This document shows positions 1-6,269 of a stretch of 13,130 bases of DNA, one piece after another. Under the pieces are notes generated by a model. That model was not told the origin of the DNA. It saw only the letters and a list, made by a program, of their open reading frames with translations, and ran no database searches. The translations under genes were made by a program, and so were the position numbers. This DNA is from JADJQU01 sp035490315 (GTDB lineage Bacteria; Planctomycetota; UBA1135; GCA-002686595): the NCBI GenBank assembly GCA_035490315.1, contig DATHET010000174.1:1-13130 (forward strand), given 5' to 3'. How positions within the stretch are numbered: position 1 is the first letter of the stretch; every line of letters begins with the position of its first letter.

Positions 1-407
1 CACGGATTGCCGACCACGGCGACGCGCACGTCCTTCGCGGCGTTCTCGGCGATCGCGCGGCCCTGGCCGACGAAGATCGGACCGTTCTCCTTGATCAAAT
101 CATTGCGCTCCATCCCCGGGCCGCGCGGCTTGGAGCCGACGAGCAGGGCCCAGTTCACGTCCTTGAATCCTTCCTTCACGTCGCTGGTCAGCACCATGCC
201 AGCCAGGGTCGGGAAGGCGCAGTCGTCGAGCTCCATCGCCACGCCCTTGAGTGCCGCCATCACCTTGTCGTTGGGGATCTCGATCAGGTGCAGGATCACG
301 GGCTGGTCGGCGCCGAACAGCTCGCCGGAGGCGATGCGCGGGAGGAGTGCGTAACCGATTTGTCCGGCGGCGCCGGTGATGGCGATGCGGATGGGAGTCT
401 TGGCCAT
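1..407 (-). CDS. mdh: malate dehydrogenase, N-terminal part (cut by window start)
   Basis: NAD-dependent malate/oxaloacetate interconversion in the TCA cycle, cytoplasmic. The 135 complete codons visible begin MAKTPIRIAITGAAGQIGYA. The glycine-rich dinucleotide-binding loop TGAAGQIGY is at residues 11-19. An acidic stretch (HLIEIP, 40-45) follows where the cofactor-binding strand ends. The block SKPRGPGMERNDL at 92-104 matches the mobile substrate loop of the cytosolic-type MDH subfamily (usually ARPRGPGMERxDL), with both loop arginines kept, and IFVGQGRAI follows at 111-119. The sequence ends at VVGNP, which is the conserved strand before the second half of the protein. The ATG start fits the family N-terminus. 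No clear Shine-Dalgarno sequence precedes it. The gene is divergent from ribD. About the last 190 residues, with the catalytic His, lie outside the window. Confidence 0.93.
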   Translation of the reverse strand, partial: MAKTPIRIAITGAAGQIGYALLPRIASGELFGADQPVILHLIEIPNDKVMAALKGVAMELDDCAFPTLAGMVLTSDVKEGFKDVNWALLVGSKPRGPGMERNDLIKENGPIFVGQGRAIAENAAKDVRVAVVGNP

Positions 408-589
408 GGCTCAGGAGCGGGGGTAGGTGGTGGGGGACCGGCGCGGGGCGCGGGCAAAGAGTGTGTTGTCCGGGGGCTTTCGGGGGAAGCAGTTTGTCGA
501 GTTCCGCCTCCTGCGAATGTGCCGCGGGGGACGAGCTTGCATTGTGTTGCGTCTCAGTGCCGACTAGGTAGATCTCTCGATCGACATCC
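408..589. promoter_or_regulatory. divergent intergenic region between mdh and ribD
   Basis: These 182 bp hold no gene that I can support. They should contain promoters for both divergent genes. The mdh side is G-rich on the plus strand and shows no convincing promoter hexamers. The ribD side carries a plausible promoter, listed separately. I see no strong inverted repeat or riboswitch-like structure; in particular, no FMN riboswitch is evident in the short ribD leader. Confidence 0.4.
547..574 (+). promoter_or_regulatory. possible ribD promoter with very short leader
   Basis: TTGCGT (547-552), a 16-nt spacer and TAGATC (569-574) resemble -35 and -10 elements. Transcription would then start about 9 nt before the ribD ATG at 590, leaving no room for a normal leader. 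This agrees with the absence of a Shine-Dalgarno sequence there. Similar TAGAA hexamers lie just upstream of the lipoprotein gene at 2959 and of ffh. This is pattern reading only. Confidence 0.25.
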
Positions 590-1765
590 ATGACGCCCGC
601 CACCTCACTGCTCGACGAAGCCGCCCTGCGCCAGATCCTGGCCGAGCTGGGGACCCAGGCGCGGGCTTTCCGCTTCGAGGTTGCGCCCAATCCCTGCGTC
701 GGGGCGGCGGTGATCGCCAACGGGTCGGTGATTGCCCGCGGGTATCACCGCAACTGGGGCCGCGACCATGCCGAGGTCGACGCAATCGGGGCGGCGGGGA
801 AGACCGCGATGCCGAAATCCGAATGGGACACGCTGTTGATCACGCTCGAGCCCTGCTCGACGGCGGGCAAGACGCCGGCGTGCACCGATTTGATCCTGAG
901 CACCGGGATTCGGCGCGTGGTGGCCGGCGCACTGGATCCAGATCCGCGCCATCGCGGCCGCGGTCTGGAGCTCTTGCGCGCCGCCGGCATCGAAGTCGAG
1001 CTGCTCGAGGGCACCACGCCGCTCTCCGAGATCGCTCCTTATTTCCTCGACTGGCTCGCGCCGGAGCGCGTGTCGCGGCCGCGGCCTTGGATCATCGCCA
1101 AGTGGGCGCAGACGCGCTCGGGTCAGCTCTCGCCGCCGCTCGAGCACGCCGCGGGGCGCTGGATCAGCGGACAGCCGGCGCGCGACGAAGTGCAGGTGCT
1201 GCGCAGCCACGTGGACGCGATCGTCACGGGGATCGGGACGGTGCTCGCCGACGATCCGCGTTTCTCCGTGCGTCCGCCGGGCGATCCGTCGCATCCGCCG
1301 CTGCGCGTGGTGCTCGATTCGGATCTGCGCACGCCGCCGAACGCTCGGCTCTTCGAGCCTCCGGGGCCTGGCGAAGGCGCGGGAGAGCTGCACGTGCTCT
1401 GCCGCGCGGGCGCCAATGCCATCCGACACCGGGCGCTGGAGAGCGCAGGCGCCCAGATCTGGGGTCTGCACGCGACCGACATGGAGCACTTGCGGCTGTT
1501 CGACATCGCCGACTGGCTCTGGCAGCGCGGCGCGCGGCGCGTGCTCCTCGAGGCGGGCCCGCAGCTGCTCGAGAGCTGCTTCGCGGCCGGCGGAGTCGAT
1601 CAGGTGCGCGTGATCACGGGGAACGTCAACGGCGGCCGCGGCGAATCGATGGCGCGGCGCATGTCGCGGCTGCGTTTTTCGGAGCGGCTCGATCGCGAGT
1701 GCGGCGAGGATTCCGTGCTCGAGGCGATGGTCTCTCGAACGCGGCCGTACGGGCTCAACTCGTGA
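590..1765 (+). CDS. ribD: bifunctional riboflavin biosynthesis deaminase/reductase RibD
   Basis: Catalyses two successive steps of riboflavin synthesis: zinc-dependent deamination of the pyrimidine intermediate made from GTP, then NADPH-dependent reduction of its ribosyl side chain. Length 391 residues, near the family norm of about 360-390. The N-terminal deaminase domain (about 1-150) has APNPCVG (32-38), HAEVDAI with zinc ligand H60 and catalytic E62, and LEPCSTAGKTPAC with zinc ligands C89 and C98. The usual second and third residues after the first Cys (HH in many RibD proteins) are TA here. The reductase domain (about 165-390) shows TGIGTVLADDPRFSVR, the conserved substrate/NADPH segment, and later LLEAGPQLL. 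The segment that is usually KxAxSLDGKIA reads KWAQTRSGQL. The ATG at 590 gives a normal N-terminus, but there is no Shine-Dalgarno sequence. The gene stands alone among unrelated genes, and its 3' end overlaps the convergent neighbour by 11 bp. Confidence 0.95.
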   Translation: MTPATSLLDEAALRQILAELGTQARAFRFEVAPNPCVGAAVIANGSVIARGYHRNWGRDHAEVDAIGAAGKTAMPKSEWDTLLITLEPCSTAGKTPACTDLILSTGIRRVVAGALDPDPRHRGRGLELLRAAGIEVELLEGTTPLSEIAPYFLDWLAPERVSRPRPWIIAKWAQTRSGQLSPPLEHAAGRWISGQPARDEVQVLRSHVDAIVTGIGTVLADDPRFSVRPPGDPSHPPLRVVLDSDLRTPPNARLFEPPGPGEGAGELHVLCRAGANAIRHRALESAGAQIWGLHATDMEHLRLFDIADWLWQRGARRVLLEAGPQLLESCFAAGGVDQVRVITGNVNGGRGESMARRMSRLRFSERLDRECGEDSVLEAMVSRTRPYGLNS

Positions 1766-2879
1766 CCCAGTCGGGGTGCGCTTTCGCGGCGCGCTCGTAA
1801 GCCTCGGTGCCCGCGTACTTCTTGAGCAGCAGGCGCAGCTTGCGCTCGGCCTCCTTGGGATTGGAGGCCTGCAGCGCGGCGGCTTCGTTCCACAAGGCCT
1901 GGGCTGCATCCTCGCGTCGCTTCTTCGCCAGGGCGTCGCGCAGGACCGGCTCCTTCTCCGCGGCCTTCATGATCTTCGCGAGCTCGATGGCCTGGTCGCT
2001 GCCTTGCCAGTCGCGGGCGAGCTCCTCGAGGGCGAGATAGCCTTCGAGTCCGCTGCCCTGCGAGAGCTGAGCCACCGCCGCCTCGCGCTGGCGCGTCAGA
2101 GTCTCGACCGCGCGCTTCTGGCCGTCGATCGCCGCTTGCGCGCGCGGACCGTCGGGAGCGACGCCGAGCACCTCGCCGAAGCAGCGCCAGCAGGTTCCGC
2201 TCTTGCCCGCGAGCTCGGCGCGCGCGGCGCGAGCCATCGCGTCCTTGACCAGCGCCAGCTCCGCGTCGTCGAGCCCGCGTCCGAGCTTGCCCTGCGTGAC
2301 CTTCACCAGGTCGACGATCGCGGCAACTTTCGGGTTGTGCCCGGGCGAAACGCGGTCGGCGAGCTTGCCGTCCGGCGTCAGCACGAGCACCTGCGGGCAG
2401 CGCATCTCGCCGTCCTGGTTGAACTCGTTGTACAGATCGTCCCAGTGCTGCTGGTGCTCCTTGCAATTCGCGGTGCCGTAGGCGGAGCAGACCATGCGTG
2501 TGCGCTTTTCTCCGTCCACCGTCTCGGTCACTTCGCGCAGCTTGTGCACGGCGGTGTTCGAGAAGAACAGCAGGCAGTGCTGGCTCAAGGCGGCGAGGTC
2601 CGCGGAAGCGAGCAGGTCCGCGCGCGCGGTCTGGTTGTCGGGCTCGTCTTCCAGAAGCATGATCGCGACGATCGGGACGTTGCGCTCCTTGGCTCGCGCG
2701 CAGGCCTGCTTCAGACCTCCAGCGAACATCTGGAGCGTCGGAGCGGCTTTATCCTTTTCCTTCGGGCGCTGAGCGAAGGCCTGCGCGCCGGTGAATTGCG
2801 CGGCGAAGCCGAAGACCAGCGCGAGGCAGAGCCAGCTCCATGCCCCGCGTCCAGCGATCGTCTTCCGGTTCCGCACCAA
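1755..2879 (-). CDS. secreted thioredoxin-fold protein with helical C-terminal half, function unknown
   Basis: 374 residues. An N-terminal signal peptide is likely: basic MVRNRK, a hydrophobic core at about 14-28 and a probable cleavage after AQAFA near residue 36. Residues 50-195 look like a thioredoxin fold. The segment ACARAKERNVPIVAIML (59-75) fits the helix plus strand that opens many thioredoxin-like domains, and CPQVLVLTPDGKLADRV (161-177) fits the cis-proline (P162) and following strand. The redox CxxC is absent from its expected place after the first strand, which reads LLEDEPDN. The only CxxC is CWRC at 230-233, after the fold. The rest (about 245-370) is charged and helical, with a TPR-like segment at 325-365. 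The start codon is TTG at 2879 or the adjacent in-frame GTG at 2876; neither has a clear ribosome site. Divergent from the lipoprotein gene with a 79-bp gap. Probably a periplasmic non-catalytic or atypical thioredoxin-like protein. Confidence 0.75.
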   Translation of the reverse strand: MVRNRKTIAGRGAWSWLCLALVFGFAAQFTGAQAFAQRPKEKDKAAPTLQMFAGGLKQACARAKERNVPIVAIMLLEDEPDNQTARADLLASADLAALSQHCLLFFSNTAVHKLREVTETVDGEKRTRMVCSAYGTANCKEHQQHWDDLYNEFNQDGEMRCPQVLVLTPDGKLADRVSPGHNPKVAAIVDLVKVTQGKLGRGLDDAELALVKDAMARAARAELAGKSGTCWRCFGEVLGVAPDGPRAQAAIDGQKRAVETLTRQREAAVAQLSQGSGLEGYLALEELARDWQGSDQAIELAKIMKAAEKEPVLRDALAKKRREDAAQALWNEAAALQASNPKEAERKLRLLLKKYAGTEAYERAAKAHPDWVTS

Positions 2880-2920
2880 GTCAGTTTCGCCGTCCGCGCC
2901 GCCAGCCGCAAGTCAGGTCC

Positions 2921-2949
2921 TGTTCAGGCGCGCCAGCAGTGATTAGAAG
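2921..2949 (+). promoter_or_regulatory. possible promoter of the TPR-zincin lipoprotein
   Basis: TGTTCA (2921-2926), a 17-nt spacer and TAGAAG (2944-2949) resemble a weak -35/-10 pair in the 79-bp gap between two divergent genes. The predicted transcription start is within a few bases of the GTG at 2959, so the mRNA would be nearly leaderless, matching the lack of a Shine-Dalgarno sequence. Confidence 0.25.
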
Positions 2950-2958
2950 TAAGTCCAG

Positions 2959-5598
2959 GTGCTGACGTTCGCTTCCATCCGCAAGCTCTGGCGAGCCGAG
3001 TTGCCGCATGCCCGCCGATGTCTGGCGCTGATCCTGGCCTTGGGCCTTGGCCTCGCGGGCTGTCGCGGACCGGGAATTCCGCGCGTGCTCGACCCGGTCG
3101 ATGCCGAGGCTTCGTCGCTCTACGAGCGCGCGCGCGAGCGCTGGCGGCGCGGCGGGATCCAGGCCCTGGAGGAAGCGCGCGAGAACGCGCTGCGCGCCTC
3201 CGTGATCGCGCCGGATTGGATCGCGCCGCGGCGCTTCCAGGACGAGCTCTCGCGCACGGACCTGGTCGGCGTCGAAGCCCTGGCCCAGCACCGCGCGGAG
3301 CTTGCGATCCATCCCGACGACGCCGGAGTCTGCTATCTCGCCGGCCGGCTCGAGGGCAGCAGCGGAGCCTGGCGTTTCCAGCGCGCGGTGCAGCTCGATC
3401 CGAAGCTGGCCTGGGGCTGGCACGGACTTGCCTGGGCCGCTGCCAACGACGGCGATCCGCTCAAGGCCCTGCGCTATGGCGAGAAGGCCCTGTCGCTGGC
3501 GCGCGATCCCTTCGAGATCGCGTATTTCCAGGGCGGCCTGGCGCGCATTGAATTCGCGCGCGGCCGTCCGCGCGAGGCCCTGGGGCGGCTGCTCCCGCTG
3601 ATCGATTCACCGCGGATCGCGCCGGTCGATCGGCTCGAGCTCGCGGTGCAGGCGGCGCAGATCGAGCTGTCGATGTTCTTCCAGCCCGAAGGCCGCCGCG
3701 GCGAGCAGCGCGCCCTGCGTCTTCTGCGCGAAGCCGAGCTGACCGAGCTCGAGATCGAGGCGCTCGCGGCGCGTCTGAGATTCCTGCGCATCGGCGATGG
3801 ATCGGGCTCGCTCGAGCTGCAGCTGGCGCTCGCCACGCGCTCGACTCCCGCGCGCGACCGCCTGCGCGCCGAGCTGATGCTCGAGGAACGTCCGACGCCC
3901 CTGGCCCTCGGTCTGCTCGCGCGCGCCTCGGCGAAGCGCAACGGCCGCCTGGCTTCGGGACCGTTGCTGCGTGCGGCGCGTTTCGCGGCCGGGCAGTTCG
4001 AGCTCGGCGTCGAGGAGTGGCTCGCCGATCTGCCCGCGGCCGTGCTCGACGATCAAAATCTGCCGCGTGAAGCCGAGCTCGCTTCGCTGGTCGCTGCCGC
4101 GCGCTCCCTTGGCGATGCGGCGCCGCGGCCGGTCTCGACCGCGGGCGACGTCGACGCGCGTCTGGCGGCGCGCTCGCTGGCGAGCTTCGGCGATCGATTG
4201 ATCGCCGCCGGGTGGTTCCGCGAAGCGCGCGCGGTCGCGGGCGCCCTCGCGGCCCACGATCTGGATCAGGCCCTGGCGCTCGAGGATCGCGCGGCGGCGG
4301 GACAGCAGTTGCTCTTCGCGATCCGCCGTCTCCTGGTCACCTCGGACACCACGGCCTTCCCGGCGCCGAGCCAGGGCAGCGATTCGGCGCGGCTCTTCCG
4401 GCCGCTGGAACCCGGGCCGATGACCGATCGCCAGAGCGCGCACGTCGACAACCTGCTCGACGCCCTCGCGCAGCTGTTCTCGAGCGCTCACCTGGTGTGG
4501 GGCAGCTCCTGGCATCCCGAGATCAGCGCCGCCGAGTTCCGCGCCAGCCCGCGCTACCGTTATGGATGGCTCGGGCAGCTCGTGCATCCGGGCCCCTTCT
4601 TCTCCAAGCAGGACGAGCGCCTCGGTCTCGGCAAGGAAGACGAGCTGGTGCCCGGCCTCGCGCGCGCCATGGCGGACATCGGACGCTTCGCCCTGCTCGG
4701 CGAAGTGCTCGGCGGGGACGGTCCGGACGCGACCGTGCTGCAGACCACGCTGGTCGAGCGGCGATCCGGGCAGCATCTCGGCGTGCCCTGGACGGGGACG
4801 ATCGCGTGGTGCGAAGGCTCGGACGTGCAGCCGCGCGCGGCTCGCGAGGGGGCCTCGATCTCGGGCGCGGCCTTGCACGAGGGCTACTGGGTCGACATCG
4901 ACGCAGTGCGCCGCGAGCGCGACATGTGGGCGCGGGTCGAGCGCGAATTCGGGGGAGAGGATCAATTGGCGCGGCGCACCGCTGCTCTGGCGACGCGCGG
5001 ACTGGCGATCGCTTCACCCGCCAACCGGCCGGACCTCGCGCGGCTCGAGCGCCGCAGCGTGCAGGCACTGCTCGGAGAATCGGATCGCATGCGGCTTGCG
5101 GTGCTCGCCGAGCGGGCGTCGCGCGGCAGCGGGAAAACGAGCGTCACGCTCGACGAGCTGGTCCAGCTCACGGCGATCCACGAGGAGGGCCACCTGTGCG
5201 ATCGCGGCCGTCTGCTGCCGATCTCCGAGCATCCGCTGCGCATCCTGGCTTTCCTCGCGCACTCGGGGCTTGGGCCTCAGAGCATCGCCGAGCGTCTGGA
5301 GTACCGCGCGCAGCTGATCGCCCTGTGCGAAGCCCCCGATCCGCGGCTGGCTTGGGTCGACGTGCTCGCCGCGGGCGAAGGCGGGACGCAGAGCATCACC
5401 GCCCACGCCGCGGCCTACCAGCAGCTGCTCGTCGATCTGATCAATGCCCTGGACCGCGAATTCGTGCACGACCCCCAGCAGTTTCCCGAGCTGGACGCGG
5501 GCCATGTGCTCGCGCATCAATTGCACCGCCTGCCGCCCGAGCAATTGCGCCGGATCGCTTTCCTCGTCGCCGAGCGCGAGGGCCTGAGCGACAGCTGA
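2959..5598 (+). CDS. large lipoprotein: TPR-like N-terminus and C-terminal HExxH zincin-like domain
   Basis: 879 residues; I do not recognise a named family. The N-terminus has a basic region, a hydrophobic stretch CLALILALGLGLAGC (21-35) and a lipobox LAGC ending at C35, so it is likely a lipid-anchored envelope protein. Residues about 50-220 are repeated helical pairs of TPR type, with typical spacing around YLAGRLEG, WHGLAWAAA and ALRYGEKAL. A middle block with many Gly, Pro and aromatic residues (about 535-585, VHPGPFFSKQDERLGLG) and another at 607-652 (LGVPWTGTIAWCEG, then ISGAALHEGYWVDID) look like conserved core segments. Near the C-terminus, LTAIHEEGHLCD places HEEGH at 741-745. It is followed 36 residues later by RLEYRAQL with E781 as a possible third zinc ligand, the layout of a gluzincin peptidase. 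The start is GTG at 2959 without a ribosome site; an in-frame TTG at 3001 would also keep the signal sequence. Protease activity is inferred. Confidence 0.8.
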   Translation: MLTFASIRKLWRAELPHARRCLALILALGLGLAGCRGPGIPRVLDPVDAEASSLYERARERWRRGGIQALEEARENALRASVIAPDWIAPRRFQDELSRTDLVGVEALAQHRAELAIHPDDAGVCYLAGRLEGSSGAWRFQRAVQLDPKLAWGWHGLAWAAANDGDPLKALRYGEKALSLARDPFEIAYFQGGLARIEFARGRPREALGRLLPLIDSPRIAPVDRLELAVQAAQIELSMFFQPEGRRGEQRALRLLREAELTELEIEALAARLRFLRIGDGSGSLELQLALATRSTPARDRLRAELMLEERPTPLALGLLARASAKRNGRLASGPLLRAARFAAGQFELGVEEWLADLPAAVLDDQNLPREAELASLVAAARSLGDAAPRPVSTAGDVDARLAARSLASFGDRLIAAGWFREARAVAGALAAHDLDQALALEDRAAAGQQLLFAIRRLLVTSDTTAFPAPSQGSDSARLFRPLEPGPMTDRQSAHVDNLLDALAQLFSSAHLVWGSSWHPEISAAEFRASPRYRYGWLGQLVHPGPFFSKQDERLGLGKEDELVPGLARAMADIGRFALLGEVLGGDGPDATVLQTTLVERRSGQHLGVPWTGTIAWCEGSDVQPRAAREGASISGAALHEGYWVDIDAVRRERDMWARVEREFGGEDQLARRTAALATRGLAIASPANRPDLARLERRSVQALLGESDRMRLAVLAERASRGSGKTSVTLDELVQLTAIHEEGHLCDRGRLLPISEHPLRILAFLAHSGLGPQSIAERLEYRAQLIALCEAPDPRLAWVDVLAAGEGGTQSITAHAAAYQQLLVDLINALDREFVHDPQQFPELDAGHVLAHQLHRLPPEQLRRIAFLVAEREGLSDS

Positions 5599-5671
5599 TC
5601 AGCGCGCGAGAGCCGTGCGCTGATCAGCGCGCGAGCGCACGGGCGCGCTGCTCAGCGCGCGAGAGCCGTTC
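5595..5671. repeat. three-copy local repeat across the lipoprotein and ruvA stop codons
   Basis: The core TCAGCGCGCGAG occurs at 5599-5610, 5624-5635 and 5652-5663, with periods of 25 and 28 bp. Copies 1 and 3 also share the following AGCCGT and a nearby CGCAC or GCGC tail, while copy 2 diverges after the core. Copy 1 begins in the TGA of the lipoprotein gene and copy 3 covers the last codons and stop of ruvA, so the whole 53-bp convergent gap is repeat. A perfect 14-bp palindrome, GCGCTGATCAGCGC, lies at 5617-5630. A 7-bp hairpin with GCTC loop spans 5643-5660 over the ruvA stop. It may serve as a bidirectional transcription terminator without a T tract, or it may be a remnant of tandem duplication. 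Confidence 0.7.
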
Positions 5672-6233
5672 GCACCAGGAGCTCGACGTCGCTGCCGCCG
5701 ACCTGGGCCACGGCGCGCTCGACGGCCTTGCGCGCTTCTTTTTCGCTGAAGCCGATGCCGAGCAGAGCTGTCACCGCGTCCTCGACGCGCTGATCGCTGC
5801 TCGGACGGCTCAGCGCGCCGCTCGAGCTCTTCTGCGAGAAGCTCAGGATCTTCTCGCGCAGATCGAGCAGCAGTTGCTCGGCGGTTTTCTTGCCGATGCC
5901 CTTGACGCTCATCAGCTTGCGCAGATCGCTCTCGCGGATCGCACCGACCAGCTCGGCGGCAGACAGACCCGAGAGCAGGCCCAGCGCCGCCGAAGGACCG
6001 ACGCCGCGCACGGTCAGGAGCAACCGGAACAGATCGCGCGTGCCCGCATCCGCGAATCCGTACAGACGGTGCTCGTCCTCGCGCACGACCTGGTGCACGA
6101 AGACGCGCAGCAGCTCGCGCTCGACGAAGGTCGAAGTCAACGGAACGGTCAACTCATAACCGACGCCGTGCACGTCGAGCACCAGCCGCGCCGGCGATTG
6201 CGCCGCGAGCTTGCCCTCGAGGTAGTCATACAT
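5652..6233 (-). CDS. ruvA: Holliday junction branch migration protein RuvA
   Basis: 193 residues, close to the usual length of about 200. RuvA binds four-way DNA junctions as a tetramer and loads the RuvB motor for branch migration in recombinational repair. The N-terminal OB-fold domain starts MYDYLEGKLA and contains VHGVGYELTVP (21-31). The family signature REDEHRLYGF is at 51-60. Two helix-hairpin-helix motifs follow: LLTVRGVGPSAALGLLSGL (72-90) and LMSVKGIGKKTAEQLLLDL (107-125). After a Ser-rich linker (about 133-147), the C-terminal RuvB-binding domain has the expected EDAVTALLGIGFSEKEARKA (151-170). The ATG at 6233 is the family start, although no Shine-Dalgarno sequence precedes it. 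ruvA is 36 bp downstream of the TPR/alpha-CTD gene on the same strand and probably cotranscribed with it. Neither ruvC nor ruvB is next to it here. Confidence 0.96.
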   Translation of the reverse strand: MYDYLEGKLAAQSPARLVLDVHGVGYELTVPLTSTFVERELLRVFVHQVVREDEHRLYGFADAGTRDLFRLLLTVRGVGPSAALGLLSGLSAAELVGAIRESDLRKLMSVKGIGKKTAEQLLLDLREKILSFSQKSSSGALSRPSSDQRVEDAVTALLGIGFSEKEARKAVERAVAQVGGSDVELLVRTALAR

Positions 6234-6246
6234 CGCGCTGGACGCG

Positions 6247-6264
6247 CGCCGCGCTCTCGCGGCG
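6247..6264 (-). other. hairpin in the gap between the TPR/alpha-CTD gene and ruvA
   Basis: The perfect inverted repeat CGCCGC / GCGGCG with the 6-nt loop GCTCTC lies in the 36-bp gap, just after the stop of the upstream gene on the minus strand. There is no T run, so it is not a classical terminator. It could attenuate or process the bicistronic message, or be chance in such GC-rich DNA. Confidence 0.35.
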
Positions 6265-6269
6265 GCGGA

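Noticed and set aside
605..1909. Minus-strand open frame of over 430 codons opposite ribD.
   Set aside because: ribD on the plus strand is certain, and the antisense product has no recognisable feature.
5595..5671. Possible CRISPR-like array because of regularly spaced repeats.
   Set aside because: Only three short copies without distinct spacers, with the outer copies lying within gene ends, and no cas genes nearby.
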